NCBI RefSeq assembly: GCF_016584105.1
Contig: NZ_NRSM01000024.1
Location: 1-55,507, forward strand
Length of the DNA: 55,507 bases
From: Ectothiorhodospira shaposhnikovii
GTDB lineage: Bacteria > Pseudomonadota > Gammaproteobacteria > Ectothiorhodospirales > Ectothiorhodospiraceae
Reading direction: 5' to 3'
Part shown: positions 40,223-48,720 of the stretch, in pieces
Layout of the letters: each line of letters opens with the position of its first letter
Numbering within the stretch: the stretch's first letter is position 1
Made by a program: the position numbers and the translations under genes
The notes under the pieces: generated by a model
Seen by the model: only the letters and a program-made list of their open reading frames with translations
Database searches by the model: none
Told to the model about the DNA's origin: nothing

Positions 40223-40253
40223 GGAGAGGGGTTCGGCTCTCCCTCCCCTCTCC
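40223..40253. terminator. Hairpin between maeB and the PfpI gene
   Basis: GGAGAGGGG pairs with CCCCTCTCC (9 bp) between two convergent genes. No T-run follows on either strand, so its strength is uncertain. Confidence 0.4.
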
Positions 40254-40274
40254 CCTTCCGAAGCCCGTTGAAAT

Positions 40275-40976
40275 CTAGTTGATATGTTGCCGCTCTTCCT
40301 GTGACGCCTGGGGTGTAGGCGGCTTCAGGCCTTCCAGCACGCGGCGGCGGCTGTTTTCCGGAAAGGGATATTCCATATTCCGGGCCGCGGCCCTCGCCAC
40401 CTCCTGGCCGTAATAACGCAGTACCAGTTGCAGCGCCATGTCGATACCGGCGGAAATACCCGCCGAGGTGATGACGGAGCCAGCGTCCACCACGAACTCA
40501 TCTTCCACCACCATCACTTCCGGGAATGACTCCCGCATCCATTCCAGGGAGCGCCAGTGGGTGGTGGCCCGCAGCCCATCCAGCAGGCCGGCCTTGCCCA
40601 GGAGCATGGCACCGGTACAGACCCCCGCGAGTAGCGACAGACCATCCGATCGCTCCCGGATCCAGTTCATCAGTACAGGATTTTTGATTTCCCGGCGAGC
40701 TCCCTTTCCTCCCGGTACCACCAGGATGTCCAGTTCCGGGCAATCGCTGAAATCATGGTGTGGCAAAACCATCATGCCACCCGTGGTGGTGATGGGACGC
40801 CTGTGCTCGGCAATCAGCCGTATGTCGAAGGGAGACTCCGTTTCGGCACGCCTGGATTCATCCAGCCGGGTGGTGGCAAAGACTTCAAAAGGCCCGGCAA
40901 AGTCCAGGGCCTCCACCTGGTCAAAGACCAGAATCCCCACCAGGGTACGTCTGACTGTGATGTTGTTGTTCATCAT
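40275..40976 (-). CDS. DJ-1/PfpI-family protein, isonitrile hydratase-like
   Basis: The 233-aa protein has the DJ-1/PfpI fold with the nucleophilic cysteine in LLAGVCTGAMLLGKAG (about 117) and the nearby acid in FDQVEALDFAGPFEVF. ATTHW after the elbow and ITSAGISAGIDMALQLV match the isonitrile hydratase (InhA) and AraC-N-terminal-like branch, but there is no helix-turn-helix. Function is unproven; a hydratase or glyoxalase-type activity is plausible. It is convergent with maeB. Confidence 0.85.
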   Translation of the reverse strand: MMNNNITVRRTLVGILVFDQVEALDFAGPFEVFATTRLDESRRAETESPFDIRLIAEHRRPITTTGGMMVLPHHDFSDCPELDILVVPGGKGARREIKNPVLMNWIRERSDGLSLLAGVCTGAMLLGKAGLLDGLRATTHWRSLEWMRESFPEVMVVEDEFVVDAGSVITSAGISAGIDMALQLVLRYYGQEVARAAARNMEYPFPENSRRRVLEGLKPPTPQASQEERQHIN

Positions 40977-41126
40977 GGGCTTCCTGAATGACCTGGCCTG
41001 CCTTTCCGCTGCCTCGGGCCGACCTGTCGATATTGACTGATCACAAAAATACTTCGGCTTTTTCCATTATGCATCCAGTTTATGCGGATTTAATGTTTTC
41101 GCACGGGTGTCCGCGCTGGACGAAAT

Positions 41127-41166
41127 GTTGCGCTGCACAAAAGGATGCGTTATGCTGCAACGCAAC
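41127..41166 (+). promoter_or_regulatory. phaP promoter with flanking inverted repeat
   Basis: TTGCGC (41128-41133) and TATGCT (41151-41156) are 17 bp apart. The inverted pair GTTGCG (41127-41132) and CGCAAC (41161-41166) brackets the promoter, a layout expected for a repressor such as PhaR. The repressor identity is inference. Confidence 0.6.
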
Positions 41167-41213
41167 AAGGCTGGGAATCCGCCCACCTTGGCAAACCCAA
41201 CAGGAGATTTGCC

Positions 41214-41588
41214 ATGTACAACGAATTCTTCAATACCTCCCAGGAACAGCTCGAAAAGCTGGCCGGTCCCGTACGCAAGTTCAACAACGCGACCCTGGAT
41301 CATGCGGCCAAACTGGTTGAATACCAGATCAGCATGTTCCGCAGCTATTCCGAAATCACCATCGAGCAGCTGCGCGCCCTGCAGACCGTGACCGACCCCA
41401 AGAGCTTGCAGGCTTATGTAAACGCCCAGGCTGAAGCCACCAAGTCCCTGAGCGAGAAGGTCGCCAAGGACACCAATGAACTGGTGGAACTGCAGCGCGG
41501 CTATGCCGAGGAAGTACAGAAGCTCAGCGAAGAAGGCCTGGCCACCGTGACCAGCATTGATCCTGCCAAGACCCGCAAGAGCGCCTGA
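41214..41588 (+). CDS. phaP: Phasin (polyhydroxyalkanoate granule protein)
   Basis: Phasins coat PHA storage granules. The start MYNEFFNTSQEQLEKLAG at 41214 follows AGGAGA. The 124-aa amphipathic helical protein has typical phasin segments (NNATLDHAAKLVEYQISMFRSY, SLQAYVNAQAEATKSLSEKV). It stands alone with its own promoter and a terminator 70 bp downstream, fitting strong single-gene expression. It implies that the organism stores PHA; the synthase genes are not in the window. Confidence 0.9.
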   Translation: MYNEFFNTSQEQLEKLAGPVRKFNNATLDHAAKLVEYQISMFRSYSEITIEQLRALQTVTDPKSLQAYVNAQAEATKSLSEKVAKDTNELVELQRGYAEEVQKLSEEGLATVTSIDPAKTRKSA

Positions 41589-41661
41589 TTTGCTTCGTGC
41601 CAGGACTGTGTCATGGGCAGGACGCCCTCAAGTTATTGTCTTCTCCTATCCTATCCCCTTG

Positions 41662-41696
41662 CGCCCACCGGAGATTTCTCCAGTGGGCGTTTTTTT
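41662..41696 (+). terminator. phaP terminator
   Basis: CGCCCAC pairs with GTGGGCG, and inside it GGAG with CTCC around ATTT. Seven T follow (41690-41696). Confidence 0.93.
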
Positions 41697-41730
41697 GCTC
41701 CCAAGTACCGACAGCGCTGATCAACCGGCA

Positions 41731-42219
41731 TCAGCGTGCTGACAGCGGAGCGCCCGTCTTGCGCTGGGTTTCGAAAAAGACACCGTTCCACACAATGAAC
41801 AGTGTCTCATCGCCTTTGGGCAAGAGGCTCATGGGTTCATCCAGCGGCGTATCAAAACAGGTGATCTCCACGTGGGGGACAGGCCCTTCCGGGAACCCGA
41901 GTTCCCGCGGGGACAACCCATAGCGCTCCATGAATGCCTCATCCGTGAGCGGTTCCACCAGGTACCCCGGCTTGAGGCATTGCCCCGCCTCAAAGTGGGC
42001 GGCATGCCTTGAATAAACACCATGGCGCCCCACCAGGGACTGCGCCTCGTCATCGGTCATCGTTGACTGCGCCGTGGTGGTTACACCCGTTACTGTCCAG
42101 AGCCCGTAAAACCCTTCATCCGAGGCCTTTTGGCCACAGCCTGCCATCAGCAATGCTGCCGTCAGTATGGCAGCGCCGCTTCCACGGACGATGATGTCAC
42201 TGCGTTCAGTCTGCTGCAC
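41731..42219 (-). CDS. Predicted lipoprotein of unknown function
   Basis: The 162-aa protein has a signal peptide with hydrophobic core (AAILTAALLMAG) and a lipobox LMAGC, so it should be lipid-anchored at C28. The mature part has two cysteines (GQCLKPGYL and ITCFDTP), which may form a disulfide, and ends with a strand-rich WNGVFFETQ segment. The family was not recognised. It is divergent from the urea cluster with a 301-bp gap, but nothing links it to urea use. Confidence 0.7.
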   Translation of the reverse strand: MQQTERSDIIVRGSGAAILTAALLMAGCGQKASDEGFYGLWTVTGVTTTAQSTMTDDEAQSLVGRHGVYSRHAAHFEAGQCLKPGYLVEPLTDEAFMERYGLSPRELGFPEGPVPHVEITCFDTPLDEPMSLLPKGDETLFIVWNGVFFETQRKTGAPLSAR

Positions 42220-42279
42220 GCCCTGAGCCTCCGTAATGTTGAGCTTGATATGAGGTGAAAAACCGGATCGGCTAAAGGG

Positions 42280-42292
42280 TATCAGATTGTTG
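42280..42292 (+). promoter_or_regulatory. IHF-like site
   Basis: TATCAGATTGTTG matches the WATCARNNNNTTR consensus. It lies upstream of the NtrC-like sites rather than between them and the promoter, so relevance is uncertain. Confidence 0.35.
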
Positions 42293-42321
42293 CCTCCAGG
42301 TTATTGACGACTGCCGCCGTG

Positions 42322-42338
42322 GGCACGCATCCGGTGCA
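42322..42338 (+). promoter_or_regulatory. NtrC-like enhancer site 1
   Basis: GGCACGCATCCGGTGCA fits the TGCACC-N4-TGGTGCA dyad with conserved GCAC and GGTGCA. It is centred about 165 bp upstream of the predicted sigma-54 start. Confidence 0.6.
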
Positions 42339-42352
42339 TGGTCTTGCGGAAT

Positions 42353-42369
42353 TGCACTTCCGTAGCGCA
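42353..42369 (+). promoter_or_regulatory. NtrC-like enhancer site 2
   Basis: TGCACTTCCGTAGCGCA is a second, weaker dyad. Its centre is 31 bp from site 1, three helical turns, close to the 32-bp spacing of the two strong sites at E. coli glnA. Confidence 0.5.
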
Positions 42370-42468
42370 TGCAACGCCTGCTTACCAGCACTGGAACAAG
42401 TCTGGATAAACCGGAAAAATTTTTCAAAAACATAGGGCTGGGATCATGTCGAGATGACCTGAAATAAC

Positions 42469-42484
42469 TGGCACGCTCCGTGCT
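42469..42484 (+). promoter_or_regulatory. Sigma-54 promoter of the urea cluster
   Basis: TGGCACG-CTCC-GTGCT has the invariant GG (42470-42471) and GC (42482-42483) at the exact 10-bp gap, and differs from TGGCACG-N4-TTGCT at one base. The predicted start is about 42495, 26 nt before the first gene. Confidence 0.75.
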
Positions 42485-42514
42485 GTACTCCTCCATGTAT
42501 ACCAGCAGGAGTAC
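42485..42514 (+). promoter_or_regulatory. Inverted repeat covering the ribosome-binding site of allophanate hydrolase
   Basis: GTACTCCT (42485-42492) pairs perfectly with AGGAGTAC (42507-42514), which includes the AGGAG Shine-Dalgarno sequence 9 nt before the start. A transcript beginning at the sigma-54 start would lack the 5' arm; one from further upstream would fold and hide the site. Confidence 0.55.
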
Positions 42515-42520
42515 CAGCCC

Positions 42521-44338
42521 ATGACCCATGCCATGCCGCCGTTCCCATGCCTTGATGACTGGCGGAAATACTTTACCGAGAATTTTGAATCGGCGGCCGA
42601 GGCCCTGCGCACTGCCAGACAGGCCTGCAACGGTGAAGATCCGGCGTGGATCAGCCTGATCACCATGGAAGCGCTGGAATCAGAGCTGGAACGTATCCGT
42701 GCCCTGCCCCGTGGCTTGCCGTTGTTCGGGGTGCCGTTCGCCGTCAAGGACAACATCGACGCCGCCGGCTGGGAAACCACGGCGGCCTGTCCCGAGTACG
42801 CCTATGTGCCATCCGAAGATGCCACGGTGGTGGCCAGGCTAAGAGCTGCCGGGGCCGTTCTCATCGGCAAGACCAATCTGGATCAGTTTGCCACCGGCCT
42901 GGTAGGAACCCGCTCACCTTATGGCGCCGTGCCGAATGCCTTTGATCCTGACCATATATCGGGTGGTTCCAGCTCAGGCTCCGCCGTGGTGGTGGCCCGC
43001 GGTCTGGTGGCCTTCAGTCTGGGTACCGATACGGCCGGTTCAGGACGTGTCCCCGCCGGTTTCAACAACGTGGTGGGACTCAAGCCTACCCGTGGGGTGA
43101 TCAGCACCCGGGGAGTGGTTCCAGCCTGCGCGTCGCTGGACTGCGTCTCCATCTTCGCCCTGAACGTGGATGACGCCATGCAGGTCCTGGCGGTGGCATC
43201 CGGCCCTGACGCCCTGGACCCCTGGTCCCGCACGATTCCCGCCGCCGTGCCCTCCGCCCTTGGCGAGCGTCTGGGCATCCCCATGGCGCCGGAATGGCAT
43301 GGAGATGCCCGACAGGCCGATGCCTGGGAGCGCACTCTGGATCGGCTGCGCAAGGGCGGTTTCCTGCTGGAACCATTGGACATGACACCGTTCCATGAAC
43401 TGGCCGCCCTGCTTTATGACGGCCCATGGATTGCTGAACGCTGGGTGGCGGTGGGCGAATTCATGGAATCCCATCCCGAGGCGGTCAATCCAGTGGTCAG
43501 AGGGATCATTTCCGCCGGTCGGGACTTCACTGCAGCCGACTGTTTCCGTGCCGAGTATCGCCGTCAGGCCCTGCTGGCCCGGATCCGCGACACCCTTTCC
43601 CGTGTGGATGCCCTGCTGGTGCCCACCGCACCCACCCTGCCCCGGCTTGAAGAGGTGGCCGCGGATCCCGTTGGAAAGAATGCCCAGCTTGGCAGGTACA
43701 CCAATTTCGTCAACCTGGCGGATCTGTGCGCCCTGGCGCTTCCGGCGGGGCGGCGTGAAGACGGTCTGCCCTTCGGCGTCACCCTCCTCGCCCCGGCCTG
43801 GATGGAGGCTTCACTGGCCTCCATGGCCGAGCGCTGGTACGCCCTGCAGCCCTGGACACGGGGCATTTCCGATTTCCCGGCCGGGACCGATCGATCTTCG
43901 CAACCCGCCTCCCTGCCCCCGGGTGTCCATGTCGTGGCCGTGGTGGGCGCCCATCTGCGTGGACAGCCCCTCAATCACCAGCTTACCAGCCGGGGCGCAC
44001 GTTACCTGGAAACCACCCGGACCTCGTCCGAATACCGTCTCTTCGCCCTGGCGGACACCACGCCGCCCAAGCCGGGGCTGATGCGATGCCCGGGGGAATC
44101 GGTGGGCCAGGGCATCGAGGTGGAACTGTGGGCGCTGGATTCGGCGGCCCTGGGAGGGCTCATGGGCGAGGTACCGTCCCCGCTGGGGATCGGTTCCCTG
44201 CAGTTGGCGGATGGACGCCTGGTCAAGGGCTTCATCTGCGAGGGACATGCCCTGGGCGGCAGCGCCCGGGACATCACCGATTTCGGCGGCTGGCGGGCCT
44301 TCCGTGCCGCTCAGGCAAATCCATCCGAGGTGTCATGA
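42521..44338 (+). CDS. atzF: Allophanate hydrolase
   Basis: This enzyme hydrolyses allophanate to ammonia and CO2, the second step of ATP-dependent urea breakdown. The 605-aa protein has an amidase-signature domain (1-440) with the triad K76 (FAVKDNID), a cis-serine in ISGGSSSGS (about 150) and nucleophile S174 in GTDTAGSGRVPAG. The C-terminal domain (about 470-605, from VHVVAVVGAHLRGQPLN) is the extra module of true allophanate hydrolases. AGGAG precedes the ATG by 9 nt. It leads the operon and is followed by urea carboxylase after 1 bp. Confidence 0.94.
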   Translation: MTHAMPPFPCLDDWRKYFTENFESAAEALRTARQACNGEDPAWISLITMEALESELERIRALPRGLPLFGVPFAVKDNIDAAGWETTAACPEYAYVPSEDATVVARLRAAGAVLIGKTNLDQFATGLVGTRSPYGAVPNAFDPDHISGGSSSGSAVVVARGLVAFSLGTDTAGSGRVPAGFNNVVGLKPTRGVISTRGVVPACASLDCVSIFALNVDDAMQVLAVASGPDALDPWSRTIPAAVPSALGERLGIPMAPEWHGDARQADAWERTLDRLRKGGFLLEPLDMTPFHELAALLYDGPWIAERWVAVGEFMESHPEAVNPVVRGIISAGRDFTAADCFRAEYRRQALLARIRDTLSRVDALLVPTAPTLPRLEEVAADPVGKNAQLGRYTNFVNLADLCALALPAGRREDGLPFGVTLLAPAWMEASLASMAERWYALQPWTRGISDFPAGTDRSSQPASLPPGVHVVAVVGAHLRGQPLNHQLTSRGARYLETTRTSSEYRLFALADTTPPKPGLMRCPGESVGQGIEVELWALDSAALGGLMGEVPSPLGIGSLQLADGRLVKGFICEGHALGGSARDITDFGGWRAFRAAQANPSEVS

Positions 44339-44339
44339 G

Positions 44340-47300
44340 ATGACTTCCATGTTCAACAAGGTCCTGATTGCCAACCGCGGCGAGATCGCCGTGCGCATTC
44401 TTCGCACCCTGCGGCGTCTGGGGATTGCCAGTGTCGCCATCTATTCGGAGCCGGATCGTCATGCCCGGCATGTGCTGCTGGCGGACGAGGCCATCCCCCT
44501 GGGGGGGCAGACGGCGGCGGAAAGCTATCTGCAGGCCGACCGGATCCTTGATATCGCCCGACGCACCGGCGCCGACGCAGTCATCCCCGGTTATGGTTTT
44601 CTCAGCGAGAACGCGGCCTTTGCGGCCGCCTGTGAAGCGGCGGGCATCGCCTTCGTGGGGCCAACCCCTGAACAGATCCATCAGTTCGGTCTCAAGCATA
44701 CCGCCCGGGCCCTGGCGGTGGCCGCCGGTGTTCCCATGACACCGGGAACCGGGCTGTTGTCGGATATGGAAGAGGCCTGCGTCGAGGCAGAGCGGATCGG
44801 TTATCCGGTGATGCTCAAGACCACGGCGGGCGGCGGCGGCATCGGCCTGAGTCATTGCGAGAACGAGACCCGACTGCGGGAGGCCTTTGCCTCGGTGCAG
44901 CGCCTGGGCGAGAGCTTTTTCAGTGACGGCGGCGTGTTCCTGGAACGATTCGTGGCCGAATCCAGACATGTGGAAGTACAGATCTTCGGTGATGGCCGGG
45001 GCACGGTGATGGCCTTGGGGGAGCGGGACTGTTCCCTGCAGCGCCGCAATCAGAAGGTGATCGAGGAAACTCCCGCGCCGAATTTGCCGGAGGATACCCG
45101 CCGGCGGTTGCTGGAAGCGGCTCGGGACCTGGGGGAGTCGGTGAATTATCGCAGCGCCGGCACCGTGGAATTCCTCTATGAACCGGCCCGGGATGCCTTC
45201 TATTTCCTGGAGGTGAACAGTCGTCTGCAGGTGGAGCATCCGGTGACCGAAATGGTCACCGGGATCGATCTTGTGGAATGGATGCTGATGACCGCCGCCG
45301 GACACCCTCCGGACCTGACGCAGACCGTGCAGCCCCAGGGGGCCGCCATGGAAGTGCGCATCTATGCGGAAGACCCCGCCCGGGATTTCCTCCCCTGCCC
45401 CGGTACCCTGAGCGAGGTGCATTTCCCGTCCGACACCCGGGTGGACACCTATGTGGAATCCGGGTCCGAGATCTCCAGTCACTATGACCCCTTGATCGCC
45501 AAGCTGATCGTGCGTGGCCGTGACCGGGAGGAGGCCCGTGGCCGGATGGCCGCCGCCCTGGCGGAAACACGGCTGGGTGGCATCGCCTGTAATCTGGATT
45601 ACCTGCGCCAAGTGGTGGATTCGGACATGTTCACCCAGGCCAGGCTCACCACCCGGGCATTGAACGGGTTTGGATTTGATGCCCGCTGCGTGGAAGTGCT
45701 TTCACCGGGCACCTACAGCACGATTCAGGATAATCCCGGCCGCATGGGCTACTGGCACATCGGTGTGCCCCCTTCCGGACCCATGGACGATTATGCCTTC
45801 GATCTGGCCAACCGCCTGGTGGGTAATCCTGCCGATGCCGCCGCCCTGGAATGTACCCTGGTGGGTGCCCGGTTGCGCTTTCATGCCGATACGGTCATCG
45901 CCCTCACGGGCGCTCCCTGCCAGGCCACCCTGGACGGATCCCCCCTTCCCCGTTGGCAGAGCGTGGCGGTGCGGGCCGGCCAGCGTCTGGACATGGGGCG
46001 TACCCTGAACGGCTGTCGCACCTACCTGGCGGTGGCCGGCGGCTTCGATGTGCCGGTGTACCTGGGTAGCCGGGCCACCTTCGCCCTGGGCCAATTCGGT
46101 GGACATGGGGGGCGGACTCTGGCCGCCGGCGACATGCTGCCCCTGGGACGACAGGCCCATGCGGAAGTGGATCGAATGATCCCGGAGGCCCTGATCCCCG
46201 ACTATACGGATCATTGGTCCATCGGGGTTCTCTACGGCCCCCATGGCGCCCCGGACTTTTTCACGCCCGAATCGGTGGAGATGTTTTTTGCCACCGACTG
46301 GGAAGTCCATTACAACTCCAACCGATTGGGCATCCGACTGATCGGGCCCAAGCCCCAGTGGACCCGCTCGGACGGCGGCGAAGCCGGCCTGCATCCTTCC
46401 AATATCCACGATACCGAATATGCCATCGGCGCCATCAATTTCACCGGCGACATGCCGGTGATCCTGGGCAAGGACGGCCCCAGCCTGGGCGGTTTCGTCT
46501 GCCCCGCCACCATTGTCAAGGCGGAGTTGTGGAAAATGGGGCAGCTCAAGCCCGGCGACAAGGTCCGTTTCATCCCCCTGGATGCCGCCACGGCCCAGCG
46601 CCTGGACCAGGTCCGCTTGCGACTGCTGGACACCCTGGCCCCGCAACCGGAACTGGACCTGAATACCCCGCCCCACTGCCCCCTGGGAAGCCCTATTCTG
46701 GCCCGCCGCCCCGAGGCGCCGGGACTTCCCGGGGTGGTCTATCGACAGGCCGGCGACAGCTATGTGCTGCTGGAATATGGCCCCAATGTCCTGGATCTGC
46801 GAGTGCGCTTCCGCATCCATGCCCTGATGGAGGCATTGCATACCCAGGCAGTGCCCGGCATCGACGAACTGTCTCCCGGGGTCAGGTCCCTGCAGGTCCG
46901 CTATGACAGCCGGGTGATCGATCCTGACCGGCTGGTGCGGGTGCTGCAGGACACCGAGGATGCTCTGCCCCCCATCAGTTCCATGCAGGTTCCCACCCGG
47001 ATCGTGCATCTGCCCCTGGCCTTCGAGGACAGTGCCACCCTGGATGCGGTGGACCGGTACCGTCAGTCGGTGCGCGATACCGCCCCCTGGCTGCCCCGCA
47101 ATGCCGAGTTCATCCGCCGCATCAACGGGCTGGATTCCGTGGACCAGGTACGGGACGCCATCTATGACGCGTCCTACCTGGTGCTGGGGCTGGGCGATGT
47201 CTACCTGGGAGCACCCTGTGCCGTGCCGGTGGACCCACGCCATCGTCTGCGTACCTCCAAGTACAACCCGGCCCGCACCTTTACCGCGGAAGGCACGGTG

Positions 47301-47957
47301 GGCATCGGCGGTGTGTACATGTGCATCTACGGCATGGACTCCCCCGGCGGCTACCAGCTGGTGGGGCGCACCCTGCCCATCTGGAACACCCACCTGAAGA
47401 ATCGCCAGTTCACCGAAGGCAAGCCTTGGCTGCTGAGGTTTTTTGACCAGGTCCGTTTTTATCCGGTGAGCGAGGCGGAACTGACACGCCTGCGGGAAGA
47501 CTTCCGCTACGGTCGCCATCAGATCGATATCCAGGAAACCCTGTTCGATCTAGGTGAGTACGAGCAGTTCCTGGCGGAAAACCGGGACAGCATCGAGGCC
47601 TTCCGCAGCCGTCAGGACGAGGCCTTTGCCCATGAGGTGGCCCTGTGGTCTGCGGAGGACATCATTACCGAGCCTGAGGTCCCGGCCAGTACGGGGCGTC
47701 AGGAGCTTCAACTGGCCGAGAGTCATGAACTGGTGGTGGCGGAGATCACCGGCAGCCTGTGGCGGCATCTGGTGGAGCCCGGTCAGCGGGTGGAGCCGGA
47801 TCAGCCCATCCTGATCCTGGAGGCGATGAAGATGGAATTTACCGTCCATGCCCCGGTGGCCGGTGTCATTGCCAGTCTGCATTGCGAGATCGGAGGACCG
47901 GTGAGTACCGGGGATCCTCTGGTGGTGATCGACACGAATCTGGAAGTGCGGTCATGA
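44340..47957 (+). CDS. uca: Urea carboxylase
   Basis: This biotin enzyme carboxylates urea to allophanate using ATP and bicarbonate. The start MTSMFNKVLIANRGEIAVRI at 44340 has GAGGTG 8 nt upstream. The 1205-aa protein shows the biotin carboxylase domain (1-445, with KTTAGGGGIGL and EMVTGIDLVEWML), the KipA-like carboxyltransferase part from about 452 (LSPGTYSTIQDNPGRMGYW), a KipI-like part from about 797, and a C-terminal biotinyl domain with ILEAMKMEF (biotin on K1164). Guanidine carboxylases share this layout, but no carboxyguanidine deiminase genes (DUF1989) accompany it, so urea is the favoured substrate. Stop overlaps the GntR start (ATGA). Confidence 0.95.
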   Translation: MTSMFNKVLIANRGEIAVRILRTLRRLGIASVAIYSEPDRHARHVLLADEAIPLGGQTAAESYLQADRILDIARRTGADAVIPGYGFLSENAAFAAACEAAGIAFVGPTPEQIHQFGLKHTARALAVAAGVPMTPGTGLLSDMEEACVEAERIGYPVMLKTTAGGGGIGLSHCENETRLREAFASVQRLGESFFSDGGVFLERFVAESRHVEVQIFGDGRGTVMALGERDCSLQRRNQKVIEETPAPNLPEDTRRRLLEAARDLGESVNYRSAGTVEFLYEPARDAFYFLEVNSRLQVEHPVTEMVTGIDLVEWMLMTAAGHPPDLTQTVQPQGAAMEVRIYAEDPARDFLPCPGTLSEVHFPSDTRVDTYVESGSEISSHYDPLIAKLIVRGRDREEARGRMAAALAETRLGGIACNLDYLRQVVDSDMFTQARLTTRALNGFGFDARCVEVLSPGTYSTIQDNPGRMGYWHIGVPPSGPMDDYAFDLANRLVGNPADAAALECTLVGARLRFHADTVIALTGAPCQATLDGSPLPRWQSVAVRAGQRLDMGRTLNGCRTYLAVAGGFDVPVYLGSRATFALGQFGGHGGRTLAAGDMLPLGRQAHAEVDRMIPEALIPDYTDHWSIGVLYGPHGAPDFFTPESVEMFFATDWEVHYNSNRLGIRLIGPKPQWTRSDGGEAGLHPSNIHDTEYAIGAINFTGDMPVILGKDGPSLGGFVCPATIVKAELWKMGQLKPGDKVRFIPLDAATAQRLDQVRLRLLDTLAPQPELDLNTPPHCPLGSPILARRPEAPGLPGVVYRQAGDSYVLLEYGPNVLDLRVRFRIHALMEALHTQAVPGIDELSPGVRSLQVRYDSRVIDPDRLVRVLQDTEDALPPISSMQVPTRIVHLPLAFEDSATLDAVDRYRQSVRDTAPWLPRNAEFIRRINGLDSVDQVRDAIYDASYLVLGLGDVYLGAPCAVPVDPRHRLRTSKYNPARTFTAEGTVGIGGVYMCIYGMDSPGGYQLVGRTLPIWNTHLKNRQFTEGKPWLLRFFDQVRFYPVSEAELTRLREDFRYGRHQIDIQETLFDLGEYEQFLAENRDSIEAFRSRQDEAFAHEVALWSAEDIITEPEVPASTGRQELQLAESHELVVAEITGSLWRHLVEPGQRVEPDQPILILEAMKMEFTVHAPVAGVIASLHCEIGGPVSTGDPLVVIDTNLEVRS

Positions 47958-48676
47958 ACGGCGTGTCAGCGGCGGGAGGCGCCGCGGCAAACCGGGCGGA
48001 CGACATTTACGCCCGCCTCAAGGCTGAGTTGTTCGATTTCATCCTGCCGCCGGGCGAGCGCTTCAGTGAGAAGGAGGTCGCCGCCCGCATGGGTGCCAGT
48101 CGCACACCGGTCCGCGAAGCCCTGTTCCGTCTTCAGCGGGAAGGGTATGTGGCCGTGCTGCCCCGAGCCGGATGGCAGGTGTGTCCCCTGGATTTTGATG
48201 TGTTCGATGAACTCTACCAAGTGCGCATTCTGCTGGAGGAAGGTGCCCTGGCCCGACTGGGCACCAAGCCGGAACATCCCGTTCTGAATACCCTCATGGC
48301 CACCTGGTGTTGCCCCAGGGAGTCCCGGGAGCGTGAATTCTCCGTGGTGGCCGCTCTGGACGAGGCGTTTCATGCGGGGCTGGTGGCGGCCACGGGGATC
48401 GGCGAACTGTGTCGCATCCATCAGGACCTCACGGAGCGACTGCGCATCGTGCGGCGTCTGGATTTCACCCAGCCCTCCCGGGTGGAGGCCACCTACCAGG
48501 AGCATGCCGCCATTCTTGAGAGCCTGACGGCGGGCCATGTCCAGGAAGCCCAGCGTCTGTTGAGGTGCCATATCGAGACCAGCCAGCAGGAGGTGCACAA
48601 GATCACCCTGAGTGCCCTGCAAACGGCCCGGCAGGCACGCCGTGGCCCGATTTCAAAAGATGGAACCATGGCCTGA
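47954..48676 (+). CDS. GntR-family regulator with FCD domain
   Basis: The 240-aa protein has a winged helix-turn-helix (residues 16-82, with PGERFSEKEVAARMGASRTP then VREALFRLQREGYV) and an all-helical FCD ligand domain (about 95-225). The start overlaps urea carboxylase by 4 nt, so it is translationally coupled. Lying between the catabolic and transport genes, it probably senses a compound of urea or nitrogen metabolism and controls this cluster. Its operator was not identified. Confidence 0.88.
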   Translation: MNGVSAAGGAAANRADDIYARLKAELFDFILPPGERFSEKEVAARMGASRTPVREALFRLQREGYVAVLPRAGWQVCPLDFDVFDELYQVRILLEEGALARLGTKPEHPVLNTLMATWCCPRESREREFSVVAALDEAFHAGLVAATGIGELCRIHQDLTERLRIVRRLDFTQPSRVEATYQEHAAILESLTAGHVQEAQRLLRCHIETSQQEVHKITLSALQTARQARRGPISKDGTMA

Positions 48677-48720
48677 CCCGGCCGCCTTGCAACACTGAAC
48701 TGATCCTCTCCAAGGAGTCC

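Larger units (their letters stand above)
42220..42520. other. 301-bp control region upstream of the urea cluster
   Basis: In order it holds an IHF-like site (42280-42292), two NtrC-like sites (42322-42338 and 42353-42369), an A/T tract (about 42418-42431), a sigma-54 promoter (42469-42484) and an inverted repeat covering the ribosome-binding site (42485-42514). No gene is seen in it. Confidence 0.65.

Noticed and set aside
42430..42485. Possible guanidine or ykkC-type riboswitch before the urea genes
   Set aside because: TAGGGCTGGG followed by small hairpins was considered, but the conserved guanidine-I blocks and the ACGR loops of guanidine-II are missing. The sigma-54 promoter explains the region better.
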